Below, in pieces: positions 8,142-17,633 of a stretch of DNA of 64,000 nucleotides. The DNA is from Methanothrix sp. GTDB taxonomy: Archaea; Halobacteriota; Methanosarcinia; Methanotrichales; Methanotrichaceae. The notes below the pieces were generated by a model. It had not been told where the DNA came from. It ran no database searches and was given only the letters and a program-made list of their open reading frames with translations. The position numbers and the translations under genes are program-made. Position 1 is the first letter of the stretch. Each line of letters opens with the position of its first letter. Location: assembly GCF_016706325.1 (NCBI RefSeq), contig NZ_JADJJX010000003.1, positions 77,152 to 141,151 of the forward strand, given 5' to 3'.

Positions 8142-9644
8142 GTGGACTTTTCTCACTACGCACCCCTCTGGGGAGAGGCGTTACTGACGGCTCTAGCATT
8201 GCTTATCCTGCTGCAAGGAGCCCTGAAGAAGAATGGTGGAAAGATTCCAGGCTACCTGAGCCTTGTCGGGCTGGTTGCAGCCCTGGGGCTGGTATCAAGC
8301 AACCTGATGATGGCCAAGCCTGCAGCCCTGTTCTTCTTTGATACCATATCAGTAGACGCCCTGTCCCAGTTCTTCAAGGCAGTCTTCCTGATCGTATCTC
8401 TGCTGGTAGTGATATCATCCCTATCCAGATACACAGGAAAGGGAGCAGACGAATACTATGCTCTGCTCCTCCTGGCCACTGTGGGCATGATGGTGGTCTC
8501 CAGTTCCATAGATCTGGTTACACTGTTCATAGGCTTCGAGCTGGCCAGTCTGGCTACATATGCCATGGCAGCATTTGATAAGACGAAGAAGAACCTGGAG
8601 GCGGCAATGAAGTACTTCATCTATGGCTCTGTCTCCTCGGCGTTCATGCTCTTCGGCTTCTCTCTGCTCTATGGCATGACTGGATCGACAAAGCTCGCTG
8701 ATGTGGCTGCAGCCTCCGTTGAATCCTTCGGAGCGGCGACATTGGTGGCTCTGCTCTTCGTCGTTGCCGGGTTTGCCTTCAAGATGGCGCTGGTTCCCTT
8801 CCATATGTGGGCTCCTGATACCTACGAGGGGGCACCGGCCCTGGTCTCAGCGCTGCTTGCTGCCGGCTCCAAGAAGATGGGATTTGCAGCCGCCTTCAGG
8901 GTTCTCATGATCGCCCTGGTGGCCATGAGATTGGAGTGGTACCTCGCCTTTGCCATACTGGCTGCAGTTACCATGACCCTGGGGAACCTGGCCGCCTGCT
9001 GGCAGAACAATGTCCGGCGCATACTGGCATATTCGTCAATCGCCCAGGCGGGCTATATCGCCATGGGCTTTGCAGTGGTAGGAAAGGCCTGGGGAGATGC
9101 TCCAGTTGATGTCTTGAACCTTGGCGTGCAGCAGATGGCCCTGCTGGGCATAGCAGGGGCATTGCTCCTGGTACTGGCACATGCCCTGATGAAGACGGGC
9201 GCTTTCATCGCTACAGCTCAGGTTGCACCGATATCACCCAAAGAGAGCGAATCGGATCCGGATGACATATCAAACTATGCAGGGCTCATCAGCAGGGCGC
9301 CCATCACTGCTATCTGCATGATGGTGCTCATGTTCGCCCTGGCTGGCATACCACCAACAGCTGGATTTGTGGGCAAGTTAGTGCTCTTCGCCTCAGTCTA
9401 CTACTCCGGCCTGGTCTGGCTGGTGATTCTGGCCATCCTGAACAGCGCTCTGTCCCTGGTGTACTACCTGAGGATCATCAGTTATATGATCCTGAAGGAG
9501 CCAGAAGGGCCCAAGATCTCTGAGGCTAAGGGATATGTCGCCGGTATTGTCCTGGCGACTCTCGCCGTCGTCTATATCGGCGTATTCCCCGATCAGTTCA
9601 TCAACTGGGCACTGCAGGCAGCAACAGCACTGCTGCCTCAGTAA
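8142..9644 (+). CDS. fpoN: F420H2 dehydrogenase-like antiporter subunit FpoN
   Basis: This 500-residue NuoN-family subunit is the last gene of the fpo operon. Marks include GFELASLATYAMAAFD with the conserved helix-5 glutamate, FKMALVPFHMWAPDTYEGAP with the conserved lysine, and ILAYSSIAQAGYIAMG. The GTG at 8142 follows the fpoM stop directly. In Methanosarcina the cluster continues with fpoO. Here a terminator follows and the next gene is unrelated, as known for Methanothrix, which lacks FpoF and FpoO. Confidence 0.95.
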   Translation: MDFSHYAPLWGEALLTALALLILLQGALKKNGGKIPGYLSLVGLVAALGLVSSNLMMAKPAALFFFDTISVDALSQFFKAVFLIVSLLVVISSLSRYTGKGADEYYALLLLATVGMMVVSSSIDLVTLFIGFELASLATYAMAAFDKTKKNLEAAMKYFIYGSVSSAFMLFGFSLLYGMTGSTKLADVAAASVESFGAATLVALLFVVAGFAFKMALVPFHMWAPDTYEGAPALVSALLAAGSKKMGFAAAFRVLMIALVAMRLEWYLAFAILAAVTMTLGNLAACWQNNVRRILAYSSIAQAGYIAMGFAVVGKAWGDAPVDVLNLGVQQMALLGIAGALLLVLAHALMKTGAFIATAQVAPISPKESESDPDDISNYAGLISRAPITAICMMVLMFALAGIPPTAGFVGKLVLFASVYYSGLVWLVILAILNSALSLVYYLRIISYMILKEPEGPKISEAKGYVAGIVLATLAVVYIGVFPDQFINWALQAATALLPQ

Positions 9645-9654
9645 ACCTTTTTTT
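9616..9654 (+). terminator. Hairpin and T-run terminator of the fpo operon
   Basis: Arms AGGCAGCA (9616-9623) and TGCTGCCT (9631-9638) pair perfectly around a 7-base loop, and seven T residues follow at 9648-9654 just after the fpoN stop. The stem lies inside the last fpoN codons. The T-run alone would be enough for archaeal termination. Confidence 0.7.
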
Positions 9655-9708
9655 GCTCTTCGCTGCTCCCCGCCCTAAAGGCTGGGGTATTCTTGACCCT
9701 CCGCACCT

Positions 9709-9720
9709 CTATATGATAAA
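9709..9720 (+). promoter_or_regulatory. Possible TATA box for the FtsX-like gene
   Basis: The A+T-rich stretch CTATATGATAAA stands out from its GC-rich surroundings about 20-28 bases before the ATG at 9738, where an archaeal TATA box would give a leaderless or very short-leader transcript. No BRE was confirmed. Confidence 0.4.
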
Positions 9721-9737
9721 ATACCGAAGGCTAAGAG

Positions 9738-10901
9738 ATGATGTACGAGTTCTCCATTGCCAAGAGACATATCCTGAGAAACCCCAGGATGGCCCTGTTC
9801 ACAGTTGCTGCTGTGACACTAGCAGTGGCAGTGATTGTGGTCTTCATGGGTATCATGAGCGGCTTTCAGGATGAGATCATAACCACAACTGTGGAGAACA
9901 ATCCCCACATCTACATTCAGCCGAAGAAGGATGAGAACTATGTCCACCTCTACAGGACAGTCTCAGATATTCTATGGGCATATCCGGAGGTAGAGGCGGT
10001 CTCAGCAAGGCTGGCAGGAAAAGGAGCGGCCAAGCACAAAGACGAGGTTCAAGCGATCAGCTTTCTGGGCGTCAATCCAGAGGACGAGGACAGGATGATG
10101 GACGTTCAGGGCGATATAATCTCAGGAGACTTCCAGGATCTGGAGCGCAGGAAGTATGCTGCTTTCATTGGAACTGGTCTGGCGGAGAAGCTGAAGCTCG
10201 ATCCTGAGGAGGGCTTCACCCTGGCGAGGGGGAACAGATCGGTCCGGATAAAGGTGGCCGGCCTCTTTAAGACCGGCACAGCAGCGGACGATTCTTTGAT
10301 ATATATCCCTCTGATCCTGGCCCAGGATCTGATAGGGATGGGTGATGTGGTCTCCGAGGTCGATGCCAAGGTGGCTGACATCTACCGGGCCTCGCTCATC
10401 ACCGCCGACCTCAATCGGCGGCTTGGGTATGACTCAAAATCCTGGCAGGACTTGAATGCCGACATCCTCACCCTTATTGAGACTCAGAGGGTCTTCGCCT
10501 GGATATTCTATTTCCTGATCATTGCCATCGCTGGATTTGGCATTGCCAACACCATGATCATGATAGTCTCCCGTCGGACGCGGGAGATCGGCATTCTCAT
10601 GGCCATGGGCGCGACCCGCCGGTCAGTGCTCAAGATATTCATCCTGGAGAGCCTGATCCTGGCCCCGCCTTCTGCTCTGCTGGGAGGGATTCTGGCTTAT
10701 CTGGCCGCTCAGCTCATAATGTCCTATGATATCGAGCTGCCCTCGGAGATCTATATGGTCTCAAAAATGACTGTAGCCATGAGGCCGGAGTTCTTCATCT
10801 GGGCGATGGCCATCGCCTTGGGGGTCAACTTCGCAGCCGGGCTGTATCCCGCCTGGAAGGCCTCCCGAATGGATCCTGTGGTAGCGATTGCAGGCGGATG
10901 A
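9738..10901 (+). CDS. FtsX/MacB/LolC-type ABC transporter permease
   Basis: This 387-residue membrane protein has one N-terminal membrane segment (about residues 20-45), a large extracytoplasmic MacB-PCD-like domain (45-245), and three C-terminal segments that form the FtsX domain. The stretch GFGIANTMIMIVSRRTREIGILMAMGATRRSV is the typical FtsX-domain start, and GLYPAWKASRMDPVVAI is the typical end. Such permeases work with an MacB/LolD-like ATPase in mechanotransmission or lipoprotein and peptide export. No ATPase gene lies beside it, so its partner must be elsewhere. Its last 77 bases overlap the end of the convergent UPF0489 gene. Substrate unknown. Confidence 0.85.
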   Translation: MMYEFSIAKRHILRNPRMALFTVAAVTLAVAVIVVFMGIMSGFQDEIITTTVENNPHIYIQPKKDENYVHLYRTVSDILWAYPEVEAVSARLAGKGAAKHKDEVQAISFLGVNPEDEDRMMDVQGDIISGDFQDLERRKYAAFIGTGLAEKLKLDPEEGFTLARGNRSVRIKVAGLFKTGTAADDSLIYIPLILAQDLIGMGDVVSEVDAKVADIYRASLITADLNRRLGYDSKSWQDLNADILTLIETQRVFAWIFYFLIIAIAGFGIANTMIMIVSRRTREIGILMAMGATRRSVLKIFILESLILAPPSALLGGILAYLAAQLIMSYDIELPSEIYMVSKMTVAMRPEFFIWAMAIALGVNFAAGLYPAWKASRMDPVVAIAGG

Positions 10902-11628
10902 AGGCTATGAGGGAGAGGGCAGCCTCTTGCAGCTCATCCACCAGCTCAGAGGGGACGTAGGCTCTGGGGGTCTGGGAGCGGGCGATACAGGCCAGCACAG
11001 GAGCAGATAGGCATTCCAGCAGTCTCCTGGCCTTCCTCAGCCTCTTCTCAATCTCCTTTTCCGTCCATCCTCTATCATCAATTGCGCACAGGCCATCCAG
11101 GTCAATGCCGATGACCACAGGATATCTGCTCTCATCCATATCGCTCTCGAATCTGGCGGCATCGATGCTCTCAGGAGCAGGGATCAGTCTGCCGTTCTGC
11201 TTTCTCAGCCTTGTACGCTCCCCATCCCATTCGATAAGATCGACCCTCCTCCCGCCCTCGAATGATGACCTCGTCCTCGTCCTGGGTGCATCCACGAGCT
11301 CTCCATTGCATACTCTCCCGTAGGCATCTATCCTCTCTCCTCTGGGGTCAAAATGGTATAGAGTGCCGACGATTCCATAGTGAAAGGCAGGGCAGGTGAA
11401 GTTTCCTTCATTCAATCTCCTGCGGGTGTACTCGCAGATCACCGGCATCATCTTATCCAGATAATCGAATATCCCCCGGCCCTCCCTGGCCGGCAGTAGG
11501 GGGCAGTCTGAAAACATATCATGATGCTTGTCAATTCGAAGCACGACTAGCGGCAGCTTACGAGCGATGTACTCTCTGATCCAGTGAGGAAGGACCTCCT
11601 TATGAGAGTCGACTATCACTATCTTCAT
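10825..11628 (-). CDS. UPF0489 family protein
   Basis: This 267-residue protein matches the UPF0489 pattern: an N-terminal IVDSHKEVLPHW followed by VLRIDKHHDMF, and later VIGIDLDGLCAI. These histidine- and aspartate-rich motifs recall the metal sites of arginase-type hydrolases, but no reaction is established for the family and none is claimed here. The last 26 codons lie antisense to the end of the FtsX-like gene, so the two transcripts converge and overlap. The C-terminus is arginine-rich and may be an accidental extension into its neighbour. Confidence 0.75.
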   Translation of the reverse strand: MKIVIVDSHKEVLPHWIREYIARKLPLVVLRIDKHHDMFSDCPLLPAREGRGIFDYLDKMMPVICEYTRRRLNEGNFTCPAFHYGIVGTLYHFDPRGERIDAYGRVCNGELVDAPRTRTRSSFEGGRRVDLIEWDGERTRLRKQNGRLIPAPESIDAARFESDMDESRYPVVIGIDLDGLCAIDDRGWTEKEIEKRLRKARRLLECLSAPVLACIARSQTPRAYVPSELVDELQEAALSLIAFIRLQSLPQDPFGRPSRRDTARLRS

Positions 11629-11734
11629 AATACATCCTCTGGTCGTCCGGGCCAGCCATGACTATAATGATTAATCATTTCATTGAACTTATATGCATAT
11701 AAAATTATCTGTGAACTATCGGGATTATATATTC

Positions 11735-11811
11735 ATATCATCTACATATAATATTCCTAAATATCATCTACATATAATATTCCTAAATATCATCTACATA
11801 TAATATCACTC
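11735..11811. repeat. 26-bp tandem repeat in an A+T-rich gap
   Basis: The unit ATATCATCTACATATAATAT plus TCCTAA occurs at 11735-11760 and 11761-11786. A third, partial copy begins at 11787 and a looser echo near 11812. The whole gap 11629-11946 is far richer in A+T than the genes around it. It separates the divergent UPF0489 and 107-residue genes, so it must hold both promoters; no other gene is visible in it. Confidence 0.8.
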
Positions 11812-11946
11812 ATATCATCTTCACATATTATCACCTATATCATAAAATTATATTGTAAAATCACATCGAATGCATGAATTGTGTACATGAATACGAGACT
11901 TAACATGGGGGAAAAATGGATCTATCAGAAGCTGAAATGAGATTCT

Positions 11947-12270
11947 ATGAGCAATAATGATGAAGATCTATCCACCTTTCTCATGGGCTATGGATTCACA
12001 GAGGATGAGCTTTTTGCAGTAACCTATGAGCTCAATTCCTTCCGCTCTATTCCCGAGACGACTGTGAAAAGGTACCTCATCCGGGTCCTTCAGACCATAA
12101 ACGAGGATGATCGAGCGGCCTTTTTAAAAGGGATCCTGGTCGGCGTGGCGATAAAAAATGCTGTAGATGCTTTGAATGATGCCTTGGATGAGGAAGATAT
12201 CACCGATGAGGAGATGAGAGTGGCAAGGGAGATTGAGAGATTGCAGGGTTTAGATCGAGAGGGTCAGTAA
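11947..12270 (+). CDS. Small acidic protein of unknown function
   Basis: This 107-residue, soluble, mostly helical protein is rich in Glu and Asp and has no cysteines, signal peptide or membrane segment. I do not recognise the family. The central part (VKRYLIRVLQTINEDDRAAF) looks like a helical bundle. The C-terminal third alternates acidic and hydrophobic residues and could form a coiled coil. It lies alone between a repeat-rich promoter region and the convergent uvrA. Good codon usage for the window and an ATG at 11947 support a real gene. Confidence 0.65.
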   Translation: MSNNDEDLSTFLMGYGFTEDELFAVTYELNSFRSIPETTVKRYLIRVLQTINEDDRAAFLKGILVGVAIKNAVDALNDALDEEDITDEEMRVAREIERLQGLDREGQ

Positions 12271-12315
12271 TGCAATTCTGATATCCCAGGCTCGATCATG
12301 CAATTGGCCCCGTAT

Positions 12316-15246
12316 CTACATCCTCGCCGCACAGGCCATCCTCTTCTGCTCGCTCGGCGCATCACTGGCCGAAGGGACTGTCTCTTCCTCTATCTTCAGC
12401 CTCTCCCTCAGGAATCGGCCGGTATGGCTCCTCTTCACCCGCGCCACCTCCTCCGGGGTGCCGATGGCCACCACCCTGCCCCCGGCATCTCCTCCTTCCG
12501 GCCCCATATCGATGATGTAGTCTGCTGACTTGATCACATCCAGGTTGTGCTCGATCACCACCACTGTATTCCCTTTGGCCACCAGATCATCGAGGACCTG
12601 GATCAGCCTCTTCACATCATCGAAGTGCAGCCCGGTGGTCGGCTCATCGAGGAGGTAGACCGTCCTGCCCGTCCCCCTCTTGGCCAGCTCACGGGTCAGC
12701 TTGATCCTCTGGGCCTCGCCCCCGGAGAGGGTGGTCGAGCTCTGGCCCAGCTTGATGTAGCCCAGCCCCACTCCCAGAAGGGTGTCCAGCTTGCTCCTTA
12801 TGGCCGGGATATTCTCGAAGTGCTCCCTTGCCTCCTCCACTGTCATATCCAGAACCTGGGCGATTGATTTACCCTTGTACTTGACCTCCAGTGTCTCCTG
12901 GTTGTAGCGGCTCCCTTTGCATTCCTCGCACTCGATATAGACATCGGCCAGAAAGTTCATCTCGATCTTGATCAGGCCATCTCCATGGCAGTTCTCACAC
13001 CGGCCGCCCTGGACATTGAAAGAGAAGCGACCGCCCTTGTAACCCCGGACCCGCGCCTCCTTTGTCTGGGCAAAGGCCTGGCGGATGGGATCGAAGACCT
13101 TGGTGTAGGTGGCGGGATTGGAGCGGGGCGTCCTGCCGATGGGGCTCTGATCGATGACGATCACCTTGTCCACCTCAGCGTCGAAGCTGATATGGTCGTA
13201 TTCTCCCGGGCTCTCACTGGAGTGATAGATCCTCTTCATCAAAGCCCGGTAGAGGGTGTCATAGATCAGGGTGGACTTGCCCGATCCCGAGACGCCAGTG
13301 ACCACCGTCAGGATGCCGAGGGGAATGTCCACATCGATATTCTTGAGGTTGTTCTCCCGGCAGCCTGAAAGATGGATGAACTTATGGCTCCGCCTCCTCT
13401 TTGCCGGCACATCGATCCTCTTTTTGCCGCAGAGGTACTGGCCGGTCAGGGATTTGGGATTGGCCTCAATCTCCACCGGGGTGCCCTCGGCCACCACATA
13501 GCCGCCATGGATTCCCGCCCCCGGTCCGATGTCCAGAACATGATCGGCATTGCGGATGGTATCCTCATCATGCTCGACCACAATCAGTGTGTTTCCCAGG
13601 TCTCTGAGCTTCTTTAGGGTCTCTATCAGCCGGGAGTTGTCCCGCTGATGCAGGCCGATGGAGGGCTCATCCAGAACGTAAAGGACGCCGGTCAGGTTCG
13701 AGCCTATCTGGGTGGCCAGGCGGATGCGTTGTGCCTCCCCCCCAGAGAGGGAGCCGGCGTTTCGAGAGAGGGTCAGATATCCCAGGCCCACGTGCTCTAA
13801 GAAGCCCAGACGGGAGCGGATCTCCTTTAAGACCTGGCGGGCGATCTCCCTATCCTTGGCTGAGAGCCTCTCATCGAGATGCAGGAAGAACTGATTGCAG
13901 TCGCTCACCGATAGGTCTGATACATCTGCAATGGAACGGTCCAGGATCTTGACTGCCAGGATCTTCTCCTTCAGCCTTTTTCCCTGGCAGGAAGGGCAGG
14001 GCAGGACCCGCATGAACCTCTCCAGCTCCTCCCGGCGGTACTCGGAGCTGGTCTGGCTGTAGAGTCGGATGCTCTGCGGTATCAGCCCCTCCCACTGGGA
14101 GCGGTGCGACCAATAGACGTCACCGTTCTTCATGCTCATATTCATGCGGATCTTATCATCTGATCCGTACATCAGGGCATCATACTGCTCTGAGGTGAGA
14201 TCCTTGATCGGCGTGAAGATATCGAAACCGAAGTGCTTGGCCACTGCTGCCAGGTGCTGGCCCCGCCAGCCATCGATGATATTGCGATACAGGGCTACTG
14301 CTCCGTCGGCGATACAGCGATCTTTGTCCGGTATGATCAGGTCGGGGTCGAACTCCATTCTGAAGCCCAGGCCGTTGCAGGACTCGCAGGCTCCAAAGGG
14401 GCTGTTGAAGGAGAACATGCGCGGCTGCAGCTCCTCGAAGACCAGGCCGCAGACCGGGCAGGCCATGCGGGCGGAGTAGACCCTCTCCCTTCCATTCTCA
14501 TCCAGGACATAGACCAGCCCTTCAGCCTTCTTCAGGGCCTTCTCGATCGCCTCCACCAGGCGGGACTTATCCTCTCCCGGGTCCAGCCGGTCTATCACCA
14601 CATCGATATTGTGTTTTCTGTACCGGTCAAGCTCTATCTCCTCGTCAGTTCTGATTATCTGGCCGTTCAGCCTCACCCGGGCGAAGCCCTCGGCGTTCAG
14701 ATCTTTGAGCAACTGGCCATAGGTTCCCTTCTTCTGGCGGATGACAGGGGCGAGGATGGTGACCATTCTATCCTCTTCACTCCTCCCCTCTTCCTTTTTC
14801 CCCTCTTCCTTTTTCTTCATCTCCTCCAGGATGCTGACGGCGATTCTCTCCGGCGACTGGGACTCGATTCGTATTCCGTGCTCCGGACAGTGGGGGACGC
14901 CTATTCTGGCGTAGAGCAGGCGGAGGTAGTCGTATATCTCGGTCACCGTTCCCACAGTGCTGCGGGGGTTTTTGGAGGTGGTCTTCTGCTCGATGGATAT
15001 GGCGGGGGAGAGGCCATCTATGGAGTCCACATCGGGCTTGTCCATCTGGCCCAGGAACTGGCGGGCATAGGCGGAGAGGGATTCCACATATCGGCGCTGG
15101 CCCTCAGCGTAGATGGTATCGAAGGCCAGGGTGGATTTGCCCGAGCCTGAGACGCCGGTGATGACGATCAGGCTGTCCCGGGGAAGCTTGACATCGATGT
15201 TTTTCAGGTTGTGCTCGCGGGCACCTTTTATTATGATTGATTTCAT
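12316..15246 (-). CDS. uvrA: Excinuclease ABC subunit A
   Basis: This 976-residue protein is the damage-recognition ATPase of bacterial-type nucleotide excision repair, present in many methanogens. It has two ABC ATPase halves: Walker A GVSGSGKSTLAFD near residue 32 and GVSGSGKSTLIYD near 645, with signature motifs LSGGEAQRIRLA and LSGGEAQRIKLT. Zinc-binding pairs appear at CPVCG with CESCNG and at CENCHGDG with CEECKG. Length is close to the usual 940-980. uvrB and uvrC are not in the window. Its end is only 46 bases from the convergent 107-residue gene, and its start lies close behind a same-strand secreted-protein gene. Confidence 0.97.
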   Translation of the reverse strand: MKSIIIKGAREHNLKNIDVKLPRDSLIVITGVSGSGKSTLAFDTIYAEGQRRYVESLSAYARQFLGQMDKPDVDSIDGLSPAISIEQKTTSKNPRSTVGTVTEIYDYLRLLYARIGVPHCPEHGIRIESQSPERIAVSILEEMKKKEEGKKEEGRSEEDRMVTILAPVIRQKKGTYGQLLKDLNAEGFARVRLNGQIIRTDEEIELDRYRKHNIDVVIDRLDPGEDKSRLVEAIEKALKKAEGLVYVLDENGRERVYSARMACPVCGLVFEELQPRMFSFNSPFGACESCNGLGFRMEFDPDLIIPDKDRCIADGAVALYRNIIDGWRGQHLAAVAKHFGFDIFTPIKDLTSEQYDALMYGSDDKIRMNMSMKNGDVYWSHRSQWEGLIPQSIRLYSQTSSEYRREELERFMRVLPCPSCQGKRLKEKILAVKILDRSIADVSDLSVSDCNQFFLHLDERLSAKDREIARQVLKEIRSRLGFLEHVGLGYLTLSRNAGSLSGGEAQRIRLATQIGSNLTGVLYVLDEPSIGLHQRDNSRLIETLKKLRDLGNTLIVVEHDEDTIRNADHVLDIGPGAGIHGGYVVAEGTPVEIEANPKSLTGQYLCGKKRIDVPAKRRRSHKFIHLSGCRENNLKNIDVDIPLGILTVVTGVSGSGKSTLIYDTLYRALMKRIYHSSESPGEYDHISFDAEVDKVIVIDQSPIGRTPRSNPATYTKVFDPIRQAFAQTKEARVRGYKGGRFSFNVQGGRCENCHGDGLIKIEMNFLADVYIECEECKGSRYNQETLEVKYKGKSIAQVLDMTVEEAREHFENIPAIRSKLDTLLGVGLGYIKLGQSSTTLSGGEAQRIKLTRELAKRGTGRTVYLLDEPTTGLHFDDVKRLIQVLDDLVAKGNTVVVIEHNLDVIKSADYIIDMGPEGGDAGGRVVAIGTPEEVARVKRSHTGRFLRERLKIEEETVPSASDAPSEQKRMACAARM

Positions 15247-15272
15247 ATTAAATTCTATATAGTATGACCACT

Positions 15273-15908
15273 CTAGCCAACTCTGCTGATGGTGGCTGTT
15301 CCGTATCCAGTAAGGGCACCATAGCGATAAGCAGTGTACTTGGCGGGCACATTCAATTTGCTGAGATCGAAGGATATGGAATAAAGCTCAGCGCCGCTCT
15401 CCGGCAGGATGTCAAGGCTCATGGTGTTGCCGGATGCAGTCCCGCTGGCCAGGGCCATCTGGGTGGTCTTGGCGGCAGTGAGGCTCCCCCGGCCAAATAG
15501 CCTGGTTCCGCTCTGATGGAGCTCCAAAGCGATGCTCTGGCCCTCAGAGAGCTGGAGGAGCCATCTTCCTGAAAAACCGGTCAGAGCGGTGTTCGTGGCG
15601 GGAGGAGCAGTCACAGCCGTCGCAGGGGGGCTGGAGAGGCTCTTTGGGACAGGGGTGTTGTATGCGCTGTATCTTCCCAATGTGGTCTTGCCGGAGGTTG
15701 ATCCCAGGGGGGAGACGGGTTTGGATGAATAAGCGGCAGGTGCTGATGTTGCGCCGGCGCCGACCTTCATCATGAATATGGGGTCGGTGAAGTATTTGCC
15801 AGCGTCGCCTGTATAGCTTCCCACATATCCGCCCTCCAGATAATCGCTGGCGCTGCCGGGCAGGGCCAGGATGGAGAGAAGAGCCAGAATGCCGAGTATC
15901 TTTATCAT
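15273..15908 (-). CDS. Secreted protein of unknown function with a C-terminal beta domain
   Basis: Translation from the ATG at 15908 gives about 211 residues starting MIKILGILALLSILALPGSA, a clear signal peptide. The middle is rich in Ser, Thr, Pro and Ala, as in glycosylated linkers of archaeal surface proteins. The last 100 residues (from GRWLLQLSEGQSIALEL) look like a small beta barrel. The frame remains open 10 codons further upstream, but the hydrophobic start fits best at 15908. It lies 26 bases before uvrA on the same strand; a functional link is not implied. Confidence 0.7.
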   Translation of the reverse strand: MIKILGILALLSILALPGSASDYLEGGYVGSYTGDAGKYFTDPIFMMKVGAGATSAPAAYSSKPVSPLGSTSGKTTLGRYSAYNTPVPKSLSSPPATAVTAPPATNTALTGFSGRWLLQLSEGQSIALELHQSGTRLFGRGSLTAAKTTQMALASGTASGNTMSLDILPESGAELYSISFDLSKLNVPAKYTAYRYGALTGYGTATISRVG

Positions 15909-16253
15909 GTCTCTCACTGATCCAGTGGCGTTCGTCAATTAACTTAAAGATAACCGTCGAATATTGAGGAGGGAATTCTGGAGGGAAATTCGGGATGTGG
16001 CCCGCGCCGCCCGGTGGCGGGGAGGGCTATCCAGGGGAGGGGTGGGGGGGCGATGGGAGGGATGGGCGGGCTCATTGCACTCTATGGCGAAAGCGGGATG
16101 CTCGGGCCTCACCATCTGGGCACAAAAGAGGATTTTCTGCAGTATATTTCCCACACAATTCAGCGAGGGGCTAATATAGGCGGGATATTATAACACGCAT
16201 CCAGCAAATAGCTTTATCTACAGGCTAACTTATTATCTGGGGAGGGAAAGAAG

Positions 16254-16517
16254 TTGGCCATTCTGCCTGATTGGTCGAAATGCATTATCGATGTTTCTCA
16301 AATGGAGAGGGAGGGATATTTTCATCGACTTGCATGGGCTAGAGTCCAGCACCCAGTAAGCCTTCTGGCCTTGCCGGATGGGGAAGCTTTTTGGGTGGTT
16401 GGAGTGGCGCGGCCCAGCTACCGTCTTCCGGGAGCGGAGAGCGGAGGGGTGCTAGTGGAGGATGAAGCAAGGCAGCAGATGATGTTGAGAGGGAATGGGA
16501 GAATTTCAGAGTCTTGA
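16254..16517 (+). CDS. Possible small protein before the CRISPR module
   Basis: An 87-residue reading frame starts at a TTG after GGAGGGAAAG. Its middle (FHRLAWARVQHPVSLLALP) could be a short beta-rich domain, but I recognise no family. It may be a remnant of a gene lost when the cas module arrived. The gap 15939-16253 before it shows a G-rich stretch near 16018-16062 and nothing else I can name; the 93 bases after it lead into cmr1 and must hold the ribosome site of that gene. Confidence 0.35.
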   Translation: MAILPDWSKCIIDVSQMEREGYFHRLAWARVQHPVSLLALPDGEAFWVVGVARPSYRLPGAESGGVLVEDEARQQMMLRGNGRISES

Positions 16518-16610
16518 TCATCAAAGGGCAATTTGGATGAGAGCATGGCAGATGCAGATGGTACATGAGGTGACTTTGGCATCGCATATGAGTTATGAAG
16601 GGTGATAATT

Positions 16611-17633
16611 ATGCAAATTAAGATTCAGACTCTGACGCCACTTTGGACCGGCGGTGTGGACGGCAAAATGGACCGCATCCATGAGACGGGCATCATTGGA
16701 AGCATGCGCTGGTGGTATGAGGCAATAGTGCGGGGACTGGGGGGGTGGGCATGTGATCCAACGTCTGATAATAAATGTCGTTATAATCCAAGAGATATTC
16801 GCTCCCCTAAAGAGCAGTTATGTCCTGCATGCTATGTGTTTGGCGCTACTGGTTGGAGGCGACAGTTTCGGTTGGAGGTTATAGAAAATGCTATCTCAGA
16901 TGCATCAATTCAGCGTTTAATTAAAGCAAATCGGAGGTATACTTATACTAATAAAAGCGGGAAAAAACACACTCGTACTCCTAAATGGTACTTTGAAACG
17001 CCAAAAGCCGGCCAGATATCTATAGAGGCTTATAGCCTGTCTCAGGGCTTCCAACTCGGGATTATTGAGGGATTGCTTCAGTTCATGATCGAATGGACTG
17101 CACTGGGAGCAAAAGCACAGATGGGATTTGGAGTGATGCAGCCGATAAGTGATCGGCTTGATGCCAATGTTTTCTTGAATTGCATAAAAGGAATAGATAA
17201 CAATCACAACTCTAATTATTTACCATCTCTGCAAAATATTTTCTTGGCTAAAATTCAACTACAAAATGCTAATGACCGAGATATATTTGATCTAAAATAT
17301 GATCTTCGCCAATTGTTTGCGGTAGATGATAATTTACGTCATTTTATTATGGGCACTATCAAAGGCCAGCGGACCGCATCCAAGATTAAGGTCTCTCGTC
17401 CCTATGACAATGGCTTAATTCGTGTTTGGGGTTGGATTCCAGAGAAGGCCTCAGTCTATTCAGAGAAGTGGAATAGAGAGAGCATTCTGCAGTGTATATA
17501 CGGGCATCTGGATAGTTATTACTCTTTAAAAGTATGGCGCGAGATGAGTTCGGTGAGAGATAAAGTCGATAAAAATCAAGAAGATCCGCGTATATTTCTC
17601 AAGAGCCTTCTGAAAGTTGCTGTCAGTGAGTGA
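16611..17633 (+). CDS. cmr1: Type III CRISPR RAMP protein Cmr1
   Basis: This protein of about 340 residues is a Cas7-group RAMP that caps the Cmr-type effector complex near the 3' end of the crRNA. The N-terminus reads IQTLTPLWTGGVDGK and GIIGSMRWWYEAIVRGLGG, the classic Cmr1 opening, followed by CPACYVFGATGWRR. The ATG at 16611 follows GAAGGGTGAT; an upstream GTG at 16602 is less likely. Codon use is more A+T-rich than in the fpo genes, suggesting transfer. Its stop overlaps the next gene, placing it first in a six-gene cas operon. Confidence 0.92.
   Translation: MQIKIQTLTPLWTGGVDGKMDRIHETGIIGSMRWWYEAIVRGLGGWACDPTSDNKCRYNPRDIRSPKEQLCPACYVFGATGWRRQFRLEVIENAISDASIQRLIKANRRYTYTNKSGKKHTRTPKWYFETPKAGQISIEAYSLSQGFQLGIIEGLLQFMIEWTALGAKAQMGFGVMQPISDRLDANVFLNCIKGIDNNHNSNYLPSLQNIFLAKIQLQNANDRDIFDLKYDLRQLFAVDDNLRHFIMGTIKGQRTASKIKVSRPYDNGLIRVWGWIPEKASVYSEKWNRESILQCIYGHLDSYYSLKVWREMSSVRDKVDKNQEDPRIFLKSLLKVAVSE

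Noticed and set aside
11735..11830. CRISPR-like array in the A+T-rich gap
   Set aside because: The units are directly adjacent with no spacers, so this is a plain tandem repeat.
14233..15150. A 305-residue plus-strand frame opposite uvrA
   Set aside because: Antisense shadow of uvrA; no recognisable domain and no ribosome site.
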